Below are positions 25,942 to 36,600 of a stretch of DNA of 64,000 nucleotides, in pieces. The notes under the pieces were generated by a model, which was not told where the DNA came from, did not search any database, and was given only the letters and a program-made list of their open reading frames with translations. Source of the DNA: Bacteroidales bacterium (GTDB lineage: Bacteria > Bacteroidota > Bacteroidia > Bacteroidales > Tenuifilaceae); contig JACJXD010000008.1 in NCBI GenBank assembly GCA_020636845.1, forward strand, positions 1-64,000, written 5' to 3'. Each line of letters starts with the position of its first letter. The stretch's first letter is position 1. The position numbers were made by a program, and so were the translations under genes.

Positions 25942-26229
25942 ATGGCTAAACGCAGAGTACTTAAAAAGGATGTTGACTTCCTTGTTAGCGAAGTTGTTAG
26001 CGATTGCTATACTTTTATGATGTTTAATGGCGATAAAAGTCACGACGAAGCAATAAAAGTAATAGAAAGTGCGCTCGACAAACGTAACGAAGCTTACAAA
26101 AAAATTAGTAGTAGGGTAAAGCATGAAAATCCAAAAGAAGTAAAAAAATACTATAAGCAAATTCAACAGGAATTTCTAGAAGGGGTGGACGAGTGCTTTA
26201 CAAAGTTAAGCGAACTTACCAAAAAGTAA
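25942..26229 (+). CDS. Small conserved protein of unknown function
   Basis: 95 aa, soluble, highly charged and helical, with no signal peptide. The N-terminal half (VSEVVSDCYTFMMFNGDKSHDEA) precedes a Lys-rich amphipathic helix (YKKISSRVKHENPKEVKKYYKQIQQEF). It has its own promoter element and terminator, which argues for a real gene. Similar short proteins occur in many Bacteroidota without an assigned role, to my recollection. Confidence 0.75.
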   Translation: MAKRRVLKKDVDFLVSEVVSDCYTFMMFNGDKSHDEAIKVIESALDKRNEAYKKISSRVKHENPKEVKKYYKQIQQEFLEGVDECFTKLSELTKK

Positions 26230-26238
26230 TAAGATTTG

Positions 26239-26268
26239 AAGGTTTAGAGTTTTTCTAAACCTTTTTTT
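26239..26268 (+). terminator. Intrinsic terminator
   Basis: AAGGTTTAGA (26239-26248) pairs with TCTAAACCTT (26254-26263), followed by T's to 26268. Confidence 0.85.
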
Positions 26269-26419
26269 GTGGGATTAATAATTATGTAGTTTAAATCATA
26301 AATTTTTATAAATCGTATTGTATTAAACCTTATTTAAGATTAACTTCGCAAACTATTTTTATAAACTATAAATCACTGGTTATCAATATTTATTAACTCG
26401 ATAATAAATGTAGTTTGAA

Positions 26420-28312
26420 ATGAGAAAGTGGCGCATTGAGGATTCTGCCGAATTGTATAACATAAACGGCTGGGGAGTAAACTTCTTTTCGATTAACAGC
26501 GAGGGAAATGTTGTTGTTACTCCTAAAGGTAATGGTGTTGAAATAGACCTTCCCGAATTAATCGATGAACTTCAGGTTAGGGATGTTTCAGCCCCAATGC
26601 TAATTCGTTTTACCGATATTCTTGATAATAGAATCGAGGATATGTCCCGTTCGTTTAAAAAAGCGGCAGAGGAGTATAATTACAAGGGAAAAAACTTTAT
26701 AATTTATCCCATTAAAGTTAACCAGATGCGGCCGGTAGTTGAGGAAATTATCAACCATGGTAAAAAGTTCGATATAGGACTGGAAGCTGGTTCTAAGCCT
26801 GAATTACATGCCGTAATAGCCAGTAACCCCGATAATAAGTCGCTAATTATTTGTAATGGTTATAAAGATGAGGATTATATAGAACTTGCCCTTTTAGCCC
26901 AAAAAATGGGGAAGCAAATTTTTATTGTTATCGAGAAGTTAAACGAGTTGAAGTTGGTTGCAAAGGTTTCTCAGCGTTTAAAAATAGTACCCAACTTAGG
27001 AATTCGAATTAAGTTAGCCAGTTCCGGTAGCGGAAAATGGGAAGAATCCGGTGGCGATGTCAGCAAGTTTGGGTTAACTTCCAGCGAGTTGTTGCAGGCT
27101 CTTGATTTTCTTGAACAAAACAATCTTAAAAAGGCGCTTAAGCTTGTTCATTTTCATATAGGAAGTCAGGTTACTAAGATTCGTAGAATAAAAATTGCGT
27201 TGCGCGAGGCTTCTCAGTTTTACGTTCAACTTCACATGCAGGGGTTTAACATTCAGTTTGTTGATATTGGAGGTGGACTTGGTGTGGATTACGATGGAAC
27301 ACGTTCGTCCAGTAGCGAAAGCAGTATAAATTACAGTTTACAGGAGTATGTAAACGATTCTGTTTCCACGTTGGTTGATGTAAGCGATAAAAACCATATT
27401 CCGCATCCAAACATTATAACCGAGTCGGGTCGTTCCCTTACGGCACACCATTCGGTATTGATATTCGAGGTGTTGGAAACAGCTTCTTTGCCTTCTTGGG
27501 ACGAGGAAGAGGATCTTGACGAGAATGCTCATGAGTTAGTTAAAGAGTTATACGAACTTTGGGACAAGCTTAATCAGCCCAGGATGCTCGAAACTTGGCA
27601 CGATGCGCAGCAAATAAGGGAAGAAGCTTTGGATTTGTTTAGTTTAGGTTTAGTAGATTTAAAAACCCGTGCACAGGTAGAAAAGTTGTTTTGGTCCATA
27701 GCTAGGGAAATCTACAAAATGACGCAGGAATTAAAACATATTCCCGATGAATTTAGAATTTTACCTAAACTGTTGGCCGATAAATATTTCTGTAATTTTT
27801 CGTTGTTCCAATCTTTGCCCGACACATGGGCTGTAGATCAAATTTTCCCGATAATGCCTATTCAGCGCTTAAACGAGAAACCCGATCGTTCTGCAACGCT
27901 TCAGGATATTACCTGCGATTCGGACGGAAAAATTGATAATTTTATTTCAACTAAAAATATTTCCTACTACTTACCGGTTCACTCCATAAAAAGTAACGAG
28001 TCGTATTACATTGGCGTTTTCCTAGTTGGTGCTTATCAGGAAATTTTGGGCGATTTACATAACCTGTTTGGCGATACCAATGCGGTACACGTATCGGTAA
28101 CCGATAAAGGTTACGAAATCGACCAAGTTATTGACGGCGAAACCGTAGCCGAGGTGCTGGAGTACGTTCAGTACAATCCTAAGAAGTTGGTTCGAACGTT
28201 GGAAACTTGGGTGACTACTTCTGTTAAAAAAGGTGTAATTTCGGCTAAAGAGGGAAAGGAATTCCTTTCGAATTACCGGTCGGGGTTATATGGTTACACA
28301 TATTTGGAATAG
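26420..28312 (+). CDS. speA: Biosynthetic arginine decarboxylase
   Basis: Converts arginine to agmatine with PLP, feeding polyamine synthesis. The 630-aa protein is the usual length for the SpeA family. PLP lysine is Lys99 in IIYPIKVNQ; the barrel contains HFHIGSQ and the phosphate loop DIGGGLGVDYDG; the insertion and C-terminal helical domain typical of SpeA follow (TYLE at the end). GRSLTAHH corresponds to the substrate-binding site. The 190 nt before it are AT-rich with no clear promoter. No agmatinase or agmatine deiminase is adjacent. Confidence 0.95.
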   Translation: MRKWRIEDSAELYNINGWGVNFFSINSEGNVVVTPKGNGVEIDLPELIDELQVRDVSAPMLIRFTDILDNRIEDMSRSFKKAAEEYNYKGKNFIIYPIKVNQMRPVVEEIINHGKKFDIGLEAGSKPELHAVIASNPDNKSLIICNGYKDEDYIELALLAQKMGKQIFIVIEKLNELKLVAKVSQRLKIVPNLGIRIKLASSGSGKWEESGGDVSKFGLTSSELLQALDFLEQNNLKKALKLVHFHIGSQVTKIRRIKIALREASQFYVQLHMQGFNIQFVDIGGGLGVDYDGTRSSSSESSINYSLQEYVNDSVSTLVDVSDKNHIPHPNIITESGRSLTAHHSVLIFEVLETASLPSWDEEEDLDENAHELVKELYELWDKLNQPRMLETWHDAQQIREEALDLFSLGLVDLKTRAQVEKLFWSIAREIYKMTQELKHIPDEFRILPKLLADKYFCNFSLFQSLPDTWAVDQIFPIMPIQRLNEKPDRSATLQDITCDSDGKIDNFISTKNISYYLPVHSIKSNESYYIGVFLVGAYQEILGDLHNLFGDTNAVHVSVTDKGYEIDQVIDGETVAEVLEYVQYNPKKLVRTLETWVTTSVKKGVISAKEGKEFLSNYRSGLYGYTYLE

Positions 28313-28330
28313 TATAAAAAGTAAAAAATA

Positions 28331-28357
28331 AAAAGGGGGATATGTTCCCCCTTTTTT
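28331..28357. terminator. Intrinsic terminator between speA and a membrane protein gene
   Basis: AAGGGGGA (28333-28340) pairs with TCCCCCTT (28346-28353). A's precede and T's follow, so it can serve both converging genes. Confidence 0.85.
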
Positions 28358-28411
28358 ATTGATAGCATTAATGCAGTAGTTTTCTTATTTCTGGAAATTA
28401 ATTGCTGAAAT

Positions 28412-28789
28412 TTACGATGCTTTTTCTTCTTTTCCTTTATCCGATAGAAGTTTTATAAAAGTCAACGTATTGGCAATACGCGAATGGCTTTTAAACGATT
28501 TTGGCATTAATACAACCATGGCAGCAAAATAGCCGGTTAAAACGCCCTTAATCCAACTCATGGTTACCGGTTCAAAATAATTGTTTGCTAATAGCACTGC
28601 GATGGAAACAACCGCAAAAATGGAAAGTAGTATTATCATTAACGTTTGTCTGCCGGACATTTTTTTGTGGTAGGCAATTCGTTCGTTTAAATAAGGAATA
28701 TTTTGTTCTACCAGACAATTCTCTTTTTCTTCATCGGTAAGACCTTTTGCCTGATTTACAACTTTTTCGATTAATTTTAAGGAGTCCAT
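28412..28789 (-). CDS. Small two-helix membrane protein
   Basis: 125 aa. An acidic N-terminal helix (about 1-45) is followed by two membrane helices (LMIILLSIFAVVSIAVLLA; IKGVLTGYFAAMVVLMP) and a basic tail. No catalytic motif is visible and I do not recognise the family. It lies alone between speA and a lipoprotein gene, 96 nt from the latter. Confidence 0.7.
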   Translation of the reverse strand: MDSLKLIEKVVNQAKGLTDEEKENCLVEQNIPYLNERIAYHKKMSGRQTLMIILLSIFAVVSIAVLLANNYFEPVTMSWIKGVLTGYFAAMVVLMPKSFKSHSRIANTLTFIKLLSDKGKEEKAS

Positions 28790-28885
28790 AATAATGTAGT
28801 TTATATTGTAGATGTAAAATTACAATAAATTGCCTGCGATTTTGCAAAAAGGATGCTAAACATCTAATTCGGTGCAAAAAATGTG

Positions 28886-29698
28886 TTATAAACTTTTTTG
28901 TACTCCGTTTGACGTTGGAATGTACAAGTTTACCCTATAGTTAAATGATATTACGTCGCCATTGGCAATAGGAACATCTATTCGTAAATCTCTGAATTTT
29001 TCCATGTCGGGCTTTTGAAAATAAACAATACCCCTAACCGATTCGTCTTTCGAAATGGTTGTTTTTCGCAAAGCATTATTAATCCACGCATCCGCTTCGT
29101 TGTATAAATAATTGTTGGTTTCTGTATTTTGCTGTTGGACTGCATCCACTGTGTTTATGGCTGCTGCCGACGTAAGAGCAACGGTTTCGCTTCGGCTAAT
29201 GGAGTGCTGTTTTGTATCGTTTGCATCGGCTTGAGCAGTTGCAACAAGAAGTGGAATGGATAAAACACCGATAGCAATAGCTGCACTCGATGCGTTCTTT
29301 TGGCTTGCTTCTAATCTCGATTGTGCTATTTCGATATTTAATAGTTCCTGCTCTGGATCTATTCCGTAAATAGGAAAACTATTATATACAATTTGTTTTG
29401 ATACGGCATCCCATTTCCCGCTATCGGTGTACATTACAAATTTTTCGGGGCATACTAAAAAATCTTCATTGGTTGTGTTTATTACTTCGAAATCGAATTT
29501 TAAATATGAGTTATCCATGCCTTGATAGGAGCAGTGAACTATGAAGCCATTTTTATAGTAGCTGACAAATTCTTTCCCGTTTTCCCAGGTTGTTTTACTT
29601 TCCTTAGGAACTAGTCGGACAACCGGACGGGGAGCAACGCATGACGATAGTATAGCGATGCCGATTAATGCAGTAATTTTGAAATAGCGAAAATTCAT
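28886..29698 (-). CDS. Lipoprotein of unknown function
   Basis: 270 aa with a lipobox (ILSSC, Cys20). Outer beta-rich parts (about 35-110 and 215-270) flank a central Ala-rich, moderately hydrophobic segment (AAIAIGVLSIPLLVATAQA) that may insert in or lie on the membrane, and a Gln/Asn-rich loop. The edges resemble a single immunoglobulin-like domain interrupted by a long insertion. No recognised domain. Confidence 0.75.
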   Translation of the reverse strand: MNFRYFKITALIGIAILSSCVAPRPVVRLVPKESKTTWENGKEFVSYYKNGFIVHCSYQGMDNSYLKFDFEVINTTNEDFLVCPEKFVMYTDSGKWDAVSKQIVYNSFPIYGIDPEQELLNIEIAQSRLEASQKNASSAAIAIGVLSIPLLVATAQADANDTKQHSISRSETVALTSAAAINTVDAVQQQNTETNNYLYNEADAWINNALRKTTISKDESVRGIVYFQKPDMEKFRDLRIDVPIANGDVISFNYRVNLYIPTSNGVQKSL

Positions 29699-29831
29699 AA
29701 TTATAATTGTATGATTTTGAAGTTGCGTTTCAAAGAGTGTACCAATGTTATAGCAATTTTAAACAAATAAAGAGAAAAACAGCCTGTTAATAATTTGTTA
29801 ACACAATAAATCAACTTATAAAAGTATTTTT

Positions 29832-29861
29832 TTGCTGAAGAGTAAAAATGGATTAATTTTG
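29832..29861 (+). promoter_or_regulatory. Promoter for the EamA-yigZ pair
   Basis: TTG (29832-29834), 19-nt spacer and TAATTTTG (29854-29861): a near-ideal match. It shows that the in-frame TTG at 29832 is a promoter box, not a start codon. Confidence 0.7.
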
Positions 29862-29876
29862 CACAAATCAAGTAAT

Positions 29877-30752
29877 ATGTTTTATCTTTTACTTTGTGTA
29901 CTTTCTTCAGCAGTTGTTCTGCTCACATTTAAAATAGCCGAACGGCTTAAAGTCAATACTTTTAGTGCAATTGTTATTAATTATTTGGCGGCCTGCTTAG
30001 CAGGTTTTTTTTTGGCCGACGGAGAATTGTCCTCTCTTCTTTCATTAAAAACATGGCATTGGATATACATGGGCGGAATGGGAGTGCTGTTCATTACCAT
30101 GTTCAAATTTTTAGGGAAAAGCACACAAACGGCAGGGGTTGCTGTTACATCGGTTGCCGCAAAAATGTCCGTAGTGTTTCCCGTATTAGTATCGCTTTAC
30201 ATCGATTCGAACGATACTTTGTCGAGTGTTAAGTTGGCAGGTATAATACTGGCGTTGCTTGCCGTACTTCTTTCGGTTTATCCTAAAAATGGATTTAAAA
30301 ATAAAACGTTATTACCCTTAATAATATTTATTGGCATAGGAACTATCGATGCTTCGGTAAAAGTTGCACAGGAGTTATTTGTAACAGATACCTTTAATCC
30401 GTTGTTTAACGCAACAATATTTTTTATAGCATTGCTAATAGGTATTGTAGTTCTTTCTTTTTCTAAAGAAAAAGTATTGCACTTAAAAAAGCCAATAACA
30501 TGGGGAGTAGGTACGTTGCTTGGGTTGGCTAATTTTGGTTCGATGTACTTTATGATTGCTGCGCTTAATCATGTTAATCCTAGTACAGGAATGCGTTTAG
30601 GTGGATCGGTTATTTTTGGAATAAACAATATTGGCGTTGTTTTGGCAGGAGTACTTATTGGGCTACTTTTTTTCAAGGAAAGACCATCCCGTATTAATTG
30701 GGTAGGAATAGGAATTTCGGTAATTGCAATATTAGTTTTAATGAGAAGTTAA
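29877..30752 (+). CDS. EamA/DMT-family transporter
   Basis: 291 aa from the ATG at 29877 (MFYLLLCVLSS), about ten nt after the predicted transcript start. Ten membrane helices in two EamA halves. Metabolite exporter of unknown substrate. The stop overlaps the start of the YigZ-family gene by one base (TAATG), so translation of the two is coupled. Confidence 0.85.
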   Translation: MFYLLLCVLSSAVVLLTFKIAERLKVNTFSAIVINYLAACLAGFFLADGELSSLLSLKTWHWIYMGGMGVLFITMFKFLGKSTQTAGVAVTSVAAKMSVVFPVLVSLYIDSNDTLSSVKLAGIILALLAVLLSVYPKNGFKNKTLLPLIIFIGIGTIDASVKVAQELFVTDTFNPLFNATIFFIALLIGIVVLSFSKEKVLHLKKPITWGVGTLLGLANFGSMYFMIAALNHVNPSTGMRLGGSVIFGINNIGVVLAGVLIGLLFFKERPSRINWVGIGISVIAILVLMRS

Positions 30753-31366
30753 TGGTAGTTGACGATACATATAAAACTATTGAAGCGCCTTCCGAAGGTT
30801 TATACAAGGAAAAGGGGAGTAAGTTTATTGCCTTGGCTTTTCCTGCTTCTTCCGAAGAGCAGGTGAAAGAGGTTTTAGATGAACTTCGGAAGAGTTATCA
30901 TGACGCTCGGCATCACTGCTATGCATACTCGTTAGGTGCAAGGGGCGACAAGTGGCGTATGAATGACGACGGAGAACCTTCGGGAACAGCTGGAAAACCG
31001 ATATACGGACAACTTCAAAGTTTTGAAGTTACCAATATATTAGCCGTGGTAATTCGATATTTTGGAGGAACAAAACTTGGCGTTTCGGGGCTGATTAATG
31101 CTTATAAAACAGCCACCCACGATGCGCTTGCCAATGCAAAGGTAATTACCAAGACTGTTAACGATATATTTAAGTTGACATTTGGCTATACGGTAATGAA
31201 CGATATTATGCGAATAATTAAAGAAACCGATGTTGAAATAAAATCACAGAATTTCGATAATGTTTGCAGTATAGTTACCTCGGTTAGGCAGAAACAAGTA
31301 GATGAGTTTTTGCAGAGAGTTAAGAAAGTTGACGGTGCAGCAGCCGAGTATTTATCGACAGAATGA
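30752..31366 (+). CDS. yigZ: YigZ/IMPACT family protein
   Basis: 204 aa from ATG 30752 (MVVDDTYKTIEAPSEGLYKEKGSKF); an in-frame start at 30698 would lie inside the transporter gene. Family signatures are HHCYAY and GEPSGTAGKPI near 50-80 and RYFGGTKLGVSGL near 95-110. The UPF0029/IMPACT domain is followed by an EF-G-IV-like ferredoxin domain. The biochemical role of bacterial members is not settled; eukaryotic IMPACT modulates translation control. It is coupled to the EamA gene. Confidence 0.88.
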   Translation: MVVDDTYKTIEAPSEGLYKEKGSKFIALAFPASSEEQVKEVLDELRKSYHDARHHCYAYSLGARGDKWRMNDDGEPSGTAGKPIYGQLQSFEVTNILAVVIRYFGGTKLGVSGLINAYKTATHDALANAKVITKTVNDIFKLTFGYTVMNDIMRIIKETDVEIKSQNFDNVCSIVTSVRQKQVDEFLQRVKKVDGAAAEYLSTE

Positions 31367-31372
31367 ATGTTT

Positions 31373-31398
31373 AGCCCCTTTTATCAGGGGCTTTTTTT
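31373..31398 (+). terminator. Intrinsic terminator before pyrB
   Basis: AGCCCCT (31373-31379) pairs with AGGGGCT (31386-31392), followed by a run of T. Only about 30 nt separate it from the pyrB ATG, so the pyrB promoter must lie in or before it, or pyrB depends on readthrough. Confidence 0.82.
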
Positions 31399-31426
31399 TG
31401 GTATATCAACCCTAAATTAATGAAAT

Positions 31427-32335
31427 ATGAAGAACAAAAGTTTGGTTTCAATTAACGATCTGAGCAAGGAGGAAATTCTTCGCGTACTCGATACCGCCGA
31501 AGATTTCGAGAAAAATCCGCGGCAGCCGGTACTTAACGGTAAAGTTGTGGCTACTCTGTTTTTCGAGCCTTCTACTCGAACTCGTTTGAGTTTCGAAAGT
31601 GCCATTAACCAACTTGGCGGGAGAGTAATAGGTTTTTCCGAAGCAGCAAATACAAGCGTTTCGAAAGGCGAAAGCCTTAAGGATACCATTATGACCGTGG
31701 CAAACTACTCCGATCTTATTGTAATGCGCCATCCTATTGAGGGAAGTGCCCGTTATGCCAGCGAAGTTTCGAAAGTTCCCATAATTAATGCCGGCGATGG
31801 AGCAAATCAGCATCCCACCCAAACGCTTCTCGATATGTTTTCCATAAGAAAAACACAGGGGACACTCGACAATCTGAAAATAGTAATGGTTGGCGATCTT
31901 AAGTATGGTAGAACGGTTCACTCGTTGTTAATGGCCATGTCCGCTTTTAACGCATCGTTTGTATTTATTGCACCGAAAGAGTTGCAGATGCCACAGGAAT
32001 ACAAACTTTTCCTTAAGGAAAAAGGGTTGAAATTTGAAGAATACACCGAATTGGCCGAAAATATTAAAGATGCCGATATTGTTTACATGACAAGGGTTCA
32101 GCGCGAACGTTTTTCGGATCCAATGGAATACGAAAAGGTTAAAAATGTTTACGTTCTCCAAAATTACATGCTCGACGAAACCAAGCCAAATATGAAGGTT
32201 TTGCACCCGCTTCCTCGTGTTAACGAGATTCATGAAAATGTTGATGGAAATCCCAAAGCATATTACTTTACTCAGGCCTTAAACGGGGTTTACACCCGTA
32301 TGGCAATTATGTCGTTAATTTTAGGTTTAAAGTAA
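31427..32335 (+). CDS. pyrB: Aspartate carbamoyltransferase catalytic subunit
   Basis: Joins carbamoyl phosphate and aspartate, the first committed step of pyrimidine synthesis. 302 aa; carbamoyl-phosphate loop STRTR at 49-53 (FEPSTRTRLSFE), HPTQTLLD from His129 and the C-terminal aspartate-site HPLPR motif. It is directly followed by pyrI (13-nt gap), so the enzyme is the regulated dodecameric type. Confidence 0.97.
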   Translation: MKNKSLVSINDLSKEEILRVLDTAEDFEKNPRQPVLNGKVVATLFFEPSTRTRLSFESAINQLGGRVIGFSEAANTSVSKGESLKDTIMTVANYSDLIVMRHPIEGSARYASEVSKVPIINAGDGANQHPTQTLLDMFSIRKTQGTLDNLKIVMVGDLKYGRTVHSLLMAMSAFNASFVFIAPKELQMPQEYKLFLKEKGLKFEEYTELAENIKDADIVYMTRVQRERFSDPMEYEKVKNVYVLQNYMLDETKPNMKVLHPLPRVNEIHENVDGNPKAYYFTQALNGVYTRMAIMSLILGLK

Positions 32336-32348
32336 AAAAACACAAATT

Positions 32349-32807
32349 ATGAAAGATAAGAAACATCTTAGCGTAAGCGCTATCGAAAACGGAACGGTTA
32401 TCGACCATATTCCAGCAAAAAACCTGTTTAAGGTTATATCTATTTTGGGTCTCGACAAAATACCAAACCAAATAACCTTTGGAACAAATTTGGAAAGTGG
32501 AAAGTTGGGCAGAAAAGCCATTGTAAAAATAGCCGATAAGTATTTTGAACGTGACGAAATAAACCGAATAGCCATTGTTGCTCCACACGCCAAGCTGAAT
32601 ATTATTAAGGATTACGAAGTGGCCGAAAAGATGTTGGTTGAGGTTCCCGATAACATTACTGGTATTGTGAAGTGTGTTAATCCAAAGTGCGTAACCAACG
32701 TGGAAAAGGTAACCCCTAAATTCAAGGTTATAGATAAAAAGAATGTTAGTTTAAAGTGCTACTACTGCGAAAAAATTACCGATCAGGAACAAATGGAGTA
32801 TAAATAG
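32349..32807 (+). CDS. pyrI: Aspartate carbamoyltransferase regulatory subunit
   Basis: 152 aa. The N-terminal nucleotide-binding domain (IENGTVIDHIPA from about residue 13) binds CTP/ATP; the C-terminal zinc domain has four cysteines (CVNPKCV and CYYC) that hold the contact with PyrB. Co-transcribed with pyrB and ended by a strong terminator. Confidence 0.97.
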   Translation: MKDKKHLSVSAIENGTVIDHIPAKNLFKVISILGLDKIPNQITFGTNLESGKLGRKAIVKIADKYFERDEINRIAIVAPHAKLNIIKDYEVAEKMLVEVPDNITGIVKCVNPKCVTNVEKVTPKFKVIDKKNVSLKCYYCEKITDQEQMEYK

Positions 32808-32830
32808 CAAATGTTTTTGGTATAAAAACA

Positions 32831-32862
32831 AGAAAGCCCGATGTTGCATCGGGCTTTCTTTT
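32831..32862. terminator. Bidirectional terminator between pyrI and the small heat shock gene
   Basis: AGAAAGCCCGATG (32831-32843) pairs perfectly with CATCGGGCTTTCT (32847-32859) around a 3-nt loop. Confidence 0.9.
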
Positions 32863-32875
32863 AACCGTTAACCGA

Positions 32876-33307
32876 TTACGAAATGGCTATTTGGCGAACC
32901 GGTTTTTCTTTTTCTTCTTCCCTTTTTGGTATTTTAATGCTTAAAATACCGTTGTTGTACGAAGCTTTTATCTTTTCGGCATCTACCGTATCGGGTAGTG
33001 TAAATGAACGTTTAAACGATGTGTAACGGAACTCTCTACGCATTACTTTTTCGTCTTTGCTTTCGTCCTTAACTTCTTTTTCGCTTGAAATTTCAAGCAC
33101 ATTGTTGTTAAGGTTAATGTTGAAGTCTTTCTTGTCTAAACCAGGAGCCGCAACTTCAATTGCAAAGTCATCTTTTCCTTCTTTTATGTTGACTGAAGGG
33201 GTAGTGGCACGCTCCGATTCGTCAAGGAAGTTTCTAAATAAATCATCGCCAAAGAAATCATCAACAAAGGTTGGCAACGAACTTCTACGTCTAATCATAG
33301 GTATCAT
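32876..33307 (-). CDS. Small heat shock protein (Hsp20/alpha-crystallin)
   Basis: 143 aa from the ATG at 33307. A GGAGGG lies 7 nt before this ATG, which decides against the in-frame ATG at 33322 (the latter overlaps the Shine-Dalgarno). An alpha-crystallin domain runs over about 35-135, with the C-terminal IPKREEE tail. Holds unfolded proteins in soluble oligomers. A heat-shock promoter could not be recognised. Confidence 0.93.
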   Translation of the reverse strand: MIPMIRRRSSLPTFVDDFFGDDLFRNFLDESERATTPSVNIKEGKDDFAIEVAAPGLDKKDFNINLNNNVLEISSEKEVKDESKDEKVMRREFRYTSFKRSFTLPDTVDAEKIKASYNNGILSIKIPKREEEKEKPVRQIAIS

Positions 33308-33652
33308 AGTTTTACCCTCCATAATTTAGTTTAACATTCAATTTCAAAATCACTCTACATATATCAAAGTGGATGCCATTACTTAAAATAAGCCATATTG
33401 GCATTTTGTTGTAAGTTGACAAGTCAAAATGACACTAATTGGATGTAAAAGGCAGTAATTGTTACATATAAAGTGTAAATATTTCTAGATTTTCTTCAAT
33501 TTAGGCAATGTGTGACAACTTAAATATGGGTGTCGGCCGAAAAACTTTTACACATTTGAATTTCCACATGAATAATTGTGAATAGAAAATTGAAATGCAC
33601 TTATAATCAATCAAAAAAAATTAATAACTTTTGCAATATTTTCACTAAGTCG

Positions 33653-36600
33653 ATGGATACAAGCGAAGATCATAATAACGAAAAATATATTCCTCCTGAT
33701 TACGAGTTGCTTAAGGAGATTGTAAATGCCAACGAAAGCAGTATATATATTATTCAGAATTACAGGGTTGTTTTTAGTAATCCGAGTTTTTGTACCCTAA
33801 CCGGATATAGCGAAGCGGAACTTAAGGAAGTTCTTTTCCTCGACATAGTTCATCCTAAGGATAGAAAGTTGATTAAGTTGCTGTTTCAAAACGAGTTTAA
33901 TGAAATTCGTACCCATAAATCTAAAAGTTTTACTCATCGTATTCTTACACGGTATAACGATTTAAAGTGGATAAAAGCAAATATTTCGTTTGTGGAGTGG
34001 GAGGGAAAAACAGCGTTGCTTTGTTCCAGTTTCGATATAACCCTTCAGAAGGAAACCGAAAATAACCTTGCCGAACAGGAGCAGAATATTAACTTGATGG
34101 TAAACTCCTTTGGCGATTTCATTTTTATTCTGAATCGAAATTTAAACATAGTCCAGTTTAACGATTCGGTATTAAAAAAAATGGGTTTTAAGGAACACGA
34201 AATTTTGCTGGAGTCATTTGTTAAGCTTCATACTTCTGTGGATGGACAGAACCTTATAGAATTGATGGAAAAAGTCTTTAACGGTTCGAGGGCTTCATAT
34301 ACTGGAAGTTTGCGGCGTAAGGATGGTAGTGAACTTTTTGTAGAGGTTCGAATGGTTAAGGGTATCTGGAATCGACGAAGTGTAATTTTTGCAAATGCAC
34401 AGGATATAACACCGCGCATTGAAGCGCAACGAATTATTAAGGCCTCGGAGGAAAAGTTTTCGAAAGCATTTAACAATGGTGCCGTTATAATGACAATAAG
34501 CACGCTTGAGGACGGAAGGTATATCGATGTAAACGAAGCTTTTCTTTCCAAAACAGGGTTAACCAAGTCGGAAGTAATTGGGAAAAAATCGTCGGAATTG
34601 TCCATATTTCCGGAGATTTCTCATCGAAACGAGTTGATAGAGGCTTTAAATACTCTTAAACGGGTTAATAACCAGGAGATAACTTTTATCAATAAAAAAG
34701 GGGAGTTGCTAACCATGCTTCTTTCGGCAGAGATTATTACCGTGCAGGGTATCGATTGTATGCTGGTTGCCATGAACGATATTTCGTTTCGGAAACTAAT
34801 GGAGGAGGAAATTTCCCGTAGTCGTGCTCAGCTGAAAGGGATATTGGATAACCTTCCGTTTATAGCATGGCTAATGGATAATAAAGGGCGTTACCTTATT
34901 ATAAACAAGGCATTTGCCAATTATTTTGGGACAACCGAGAAAAATGTAATTGGTAAAAAGCATACTAACTTTTGGAGCGAAAATCATGCGCTAACTATTC
35001 AAAGGAAAGAGGCTGAGGTAAAACGGTTAAAAAATAGCGTTAGTTGGGAAGAACGGGTAAAATCCGACAACGGAACCGATTGGTGGGAACATCATGTAAC
35101 TCCGGTTATAAGTATTGGTAACAGGGTTATTGCAACAACCGGAATAGCCAGAATTATTAACCAGCAAAAGGAAGCGCAAATTCAACTTGAGCAAAATTTC
35201 GAAAGGCAAAAATTACTGGCCGAGGTTTCTTACTTGTTTAACGAAAGCGTTGCGTTTGATAAAAAGATAAACCAAACCATTAAAAAAATTGGTTCGAGGT
35301 TAAAACTCATTCGCACTTTTGTTTGGGAAAAACAACTTAACATTAATAGTAGCCCTACCACATACGAGTGGCACGTAAGTACTGTTAAATCTCAGAAAAG
35401 TATAATTAACGGTTACTTTAAAAAAGTTGAAGTTAAGCTTGAGAAGAACTTCGATTCGGAGCATATCAAAGAAATTATAAACGGTAAAGGCAAACATAAG
35501 TATCAGCACAGTAAAGAGTTCCAACCATTTTCGGATAATGCTTTTGAAATTTTTCCAATTGTATCGAACAGTAACTGTATCGCTCTTTGGGGCATAGAGT
35601 TTTGCGATAGTAACTTTAATTTGGATGAATCGGGCAATGAGTTTTTTATTACCATAACCCACATATTTTCTGCCGCATACGAACAAAGTATAAAGGATAA
35701 TGCTTTGCGGTTAAGCGAATCGAGGTTCCGTTCGTTTTCCGAATCGTTGCCCGAAATGGTATTCGAGGCGGATAATGATTTGAGAGTAACGCTTACAAAT
35801 CATAATTTGCTGAAAACATTTGGATTGAATCAACGGAAAATATCAAAGGGTATTTACATTGAAGATCTTTTTAACGAAAAGGAATCCGAAAAAATTAAGA
35901 ATTACCTTTCTCTTATCAAAAAGGATAGCGAAAGTTCCATAGAGTTAATTGCGTGTAGAACCAACAAAACATCGTTTCCAACCCTGACGCATATAAGCAG
36001 GTTAAGAGTTGGGTACAGGCAATTCCGCTATATTGGAATAATGGTTGATATTACCCGGAGAAAGTTGGAAGAGGCGGAGTTACTTAAGGCAAAGGATCAG
36101 GCAGAAGCGGCGAGCAGGGCAAAGGAGCGCTTTCTTTCCACCATGAGCCACGAAATACGAACGCCAATGAACGCTATTATTGGCATGACAAACCTTATGC
36201 TTCAGGAAAATCCTGACGAGAAAAATTTAAATAACCTAAATGCTTTAAAATTCTCGGCAGAAAACTTATTGGCGTTACTTAACGATATTCTCGATTTTAG
36301 TAAAATTGAGGCCGGAAAAATGGAGTTGATAAAGGCGGATATCAACCTTCATACCATGCATGCTGGTATAATGAGTACGTTTAATCAACTTGCCGCTAAT
36401 AAGAATTTGAAGTTAAAGGGCAATGTAGATAAGAATATTCCTCTCCACTTGTCGGGCGATAGAATTAGGCTTAATCAGGTACTTACCAACCTGATTGGAA
36501 ATGCCATAAAATTTACTTCCAAAGGAAGTGTTTCTGTCGATTTTAAGTTGCGCGAAATAGAAAAAGAATCCGTACTCATCCGTTTTTCGGTAACCGATAC

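Noticed and set aside
30698..30751. Upstream start of the YigZ-family gene
   Set aside because: It would lie inside the transporter gene; the TAATG overlap start fits both family length and coupling.
33578..33652. GTG start for the hybrid kinase
   Set aside because: It adds 25 Asn/Lys-rich residues encoded by AT-rich intergenic-like sequence; ATG 33653 directly precedes the first conserved segment.
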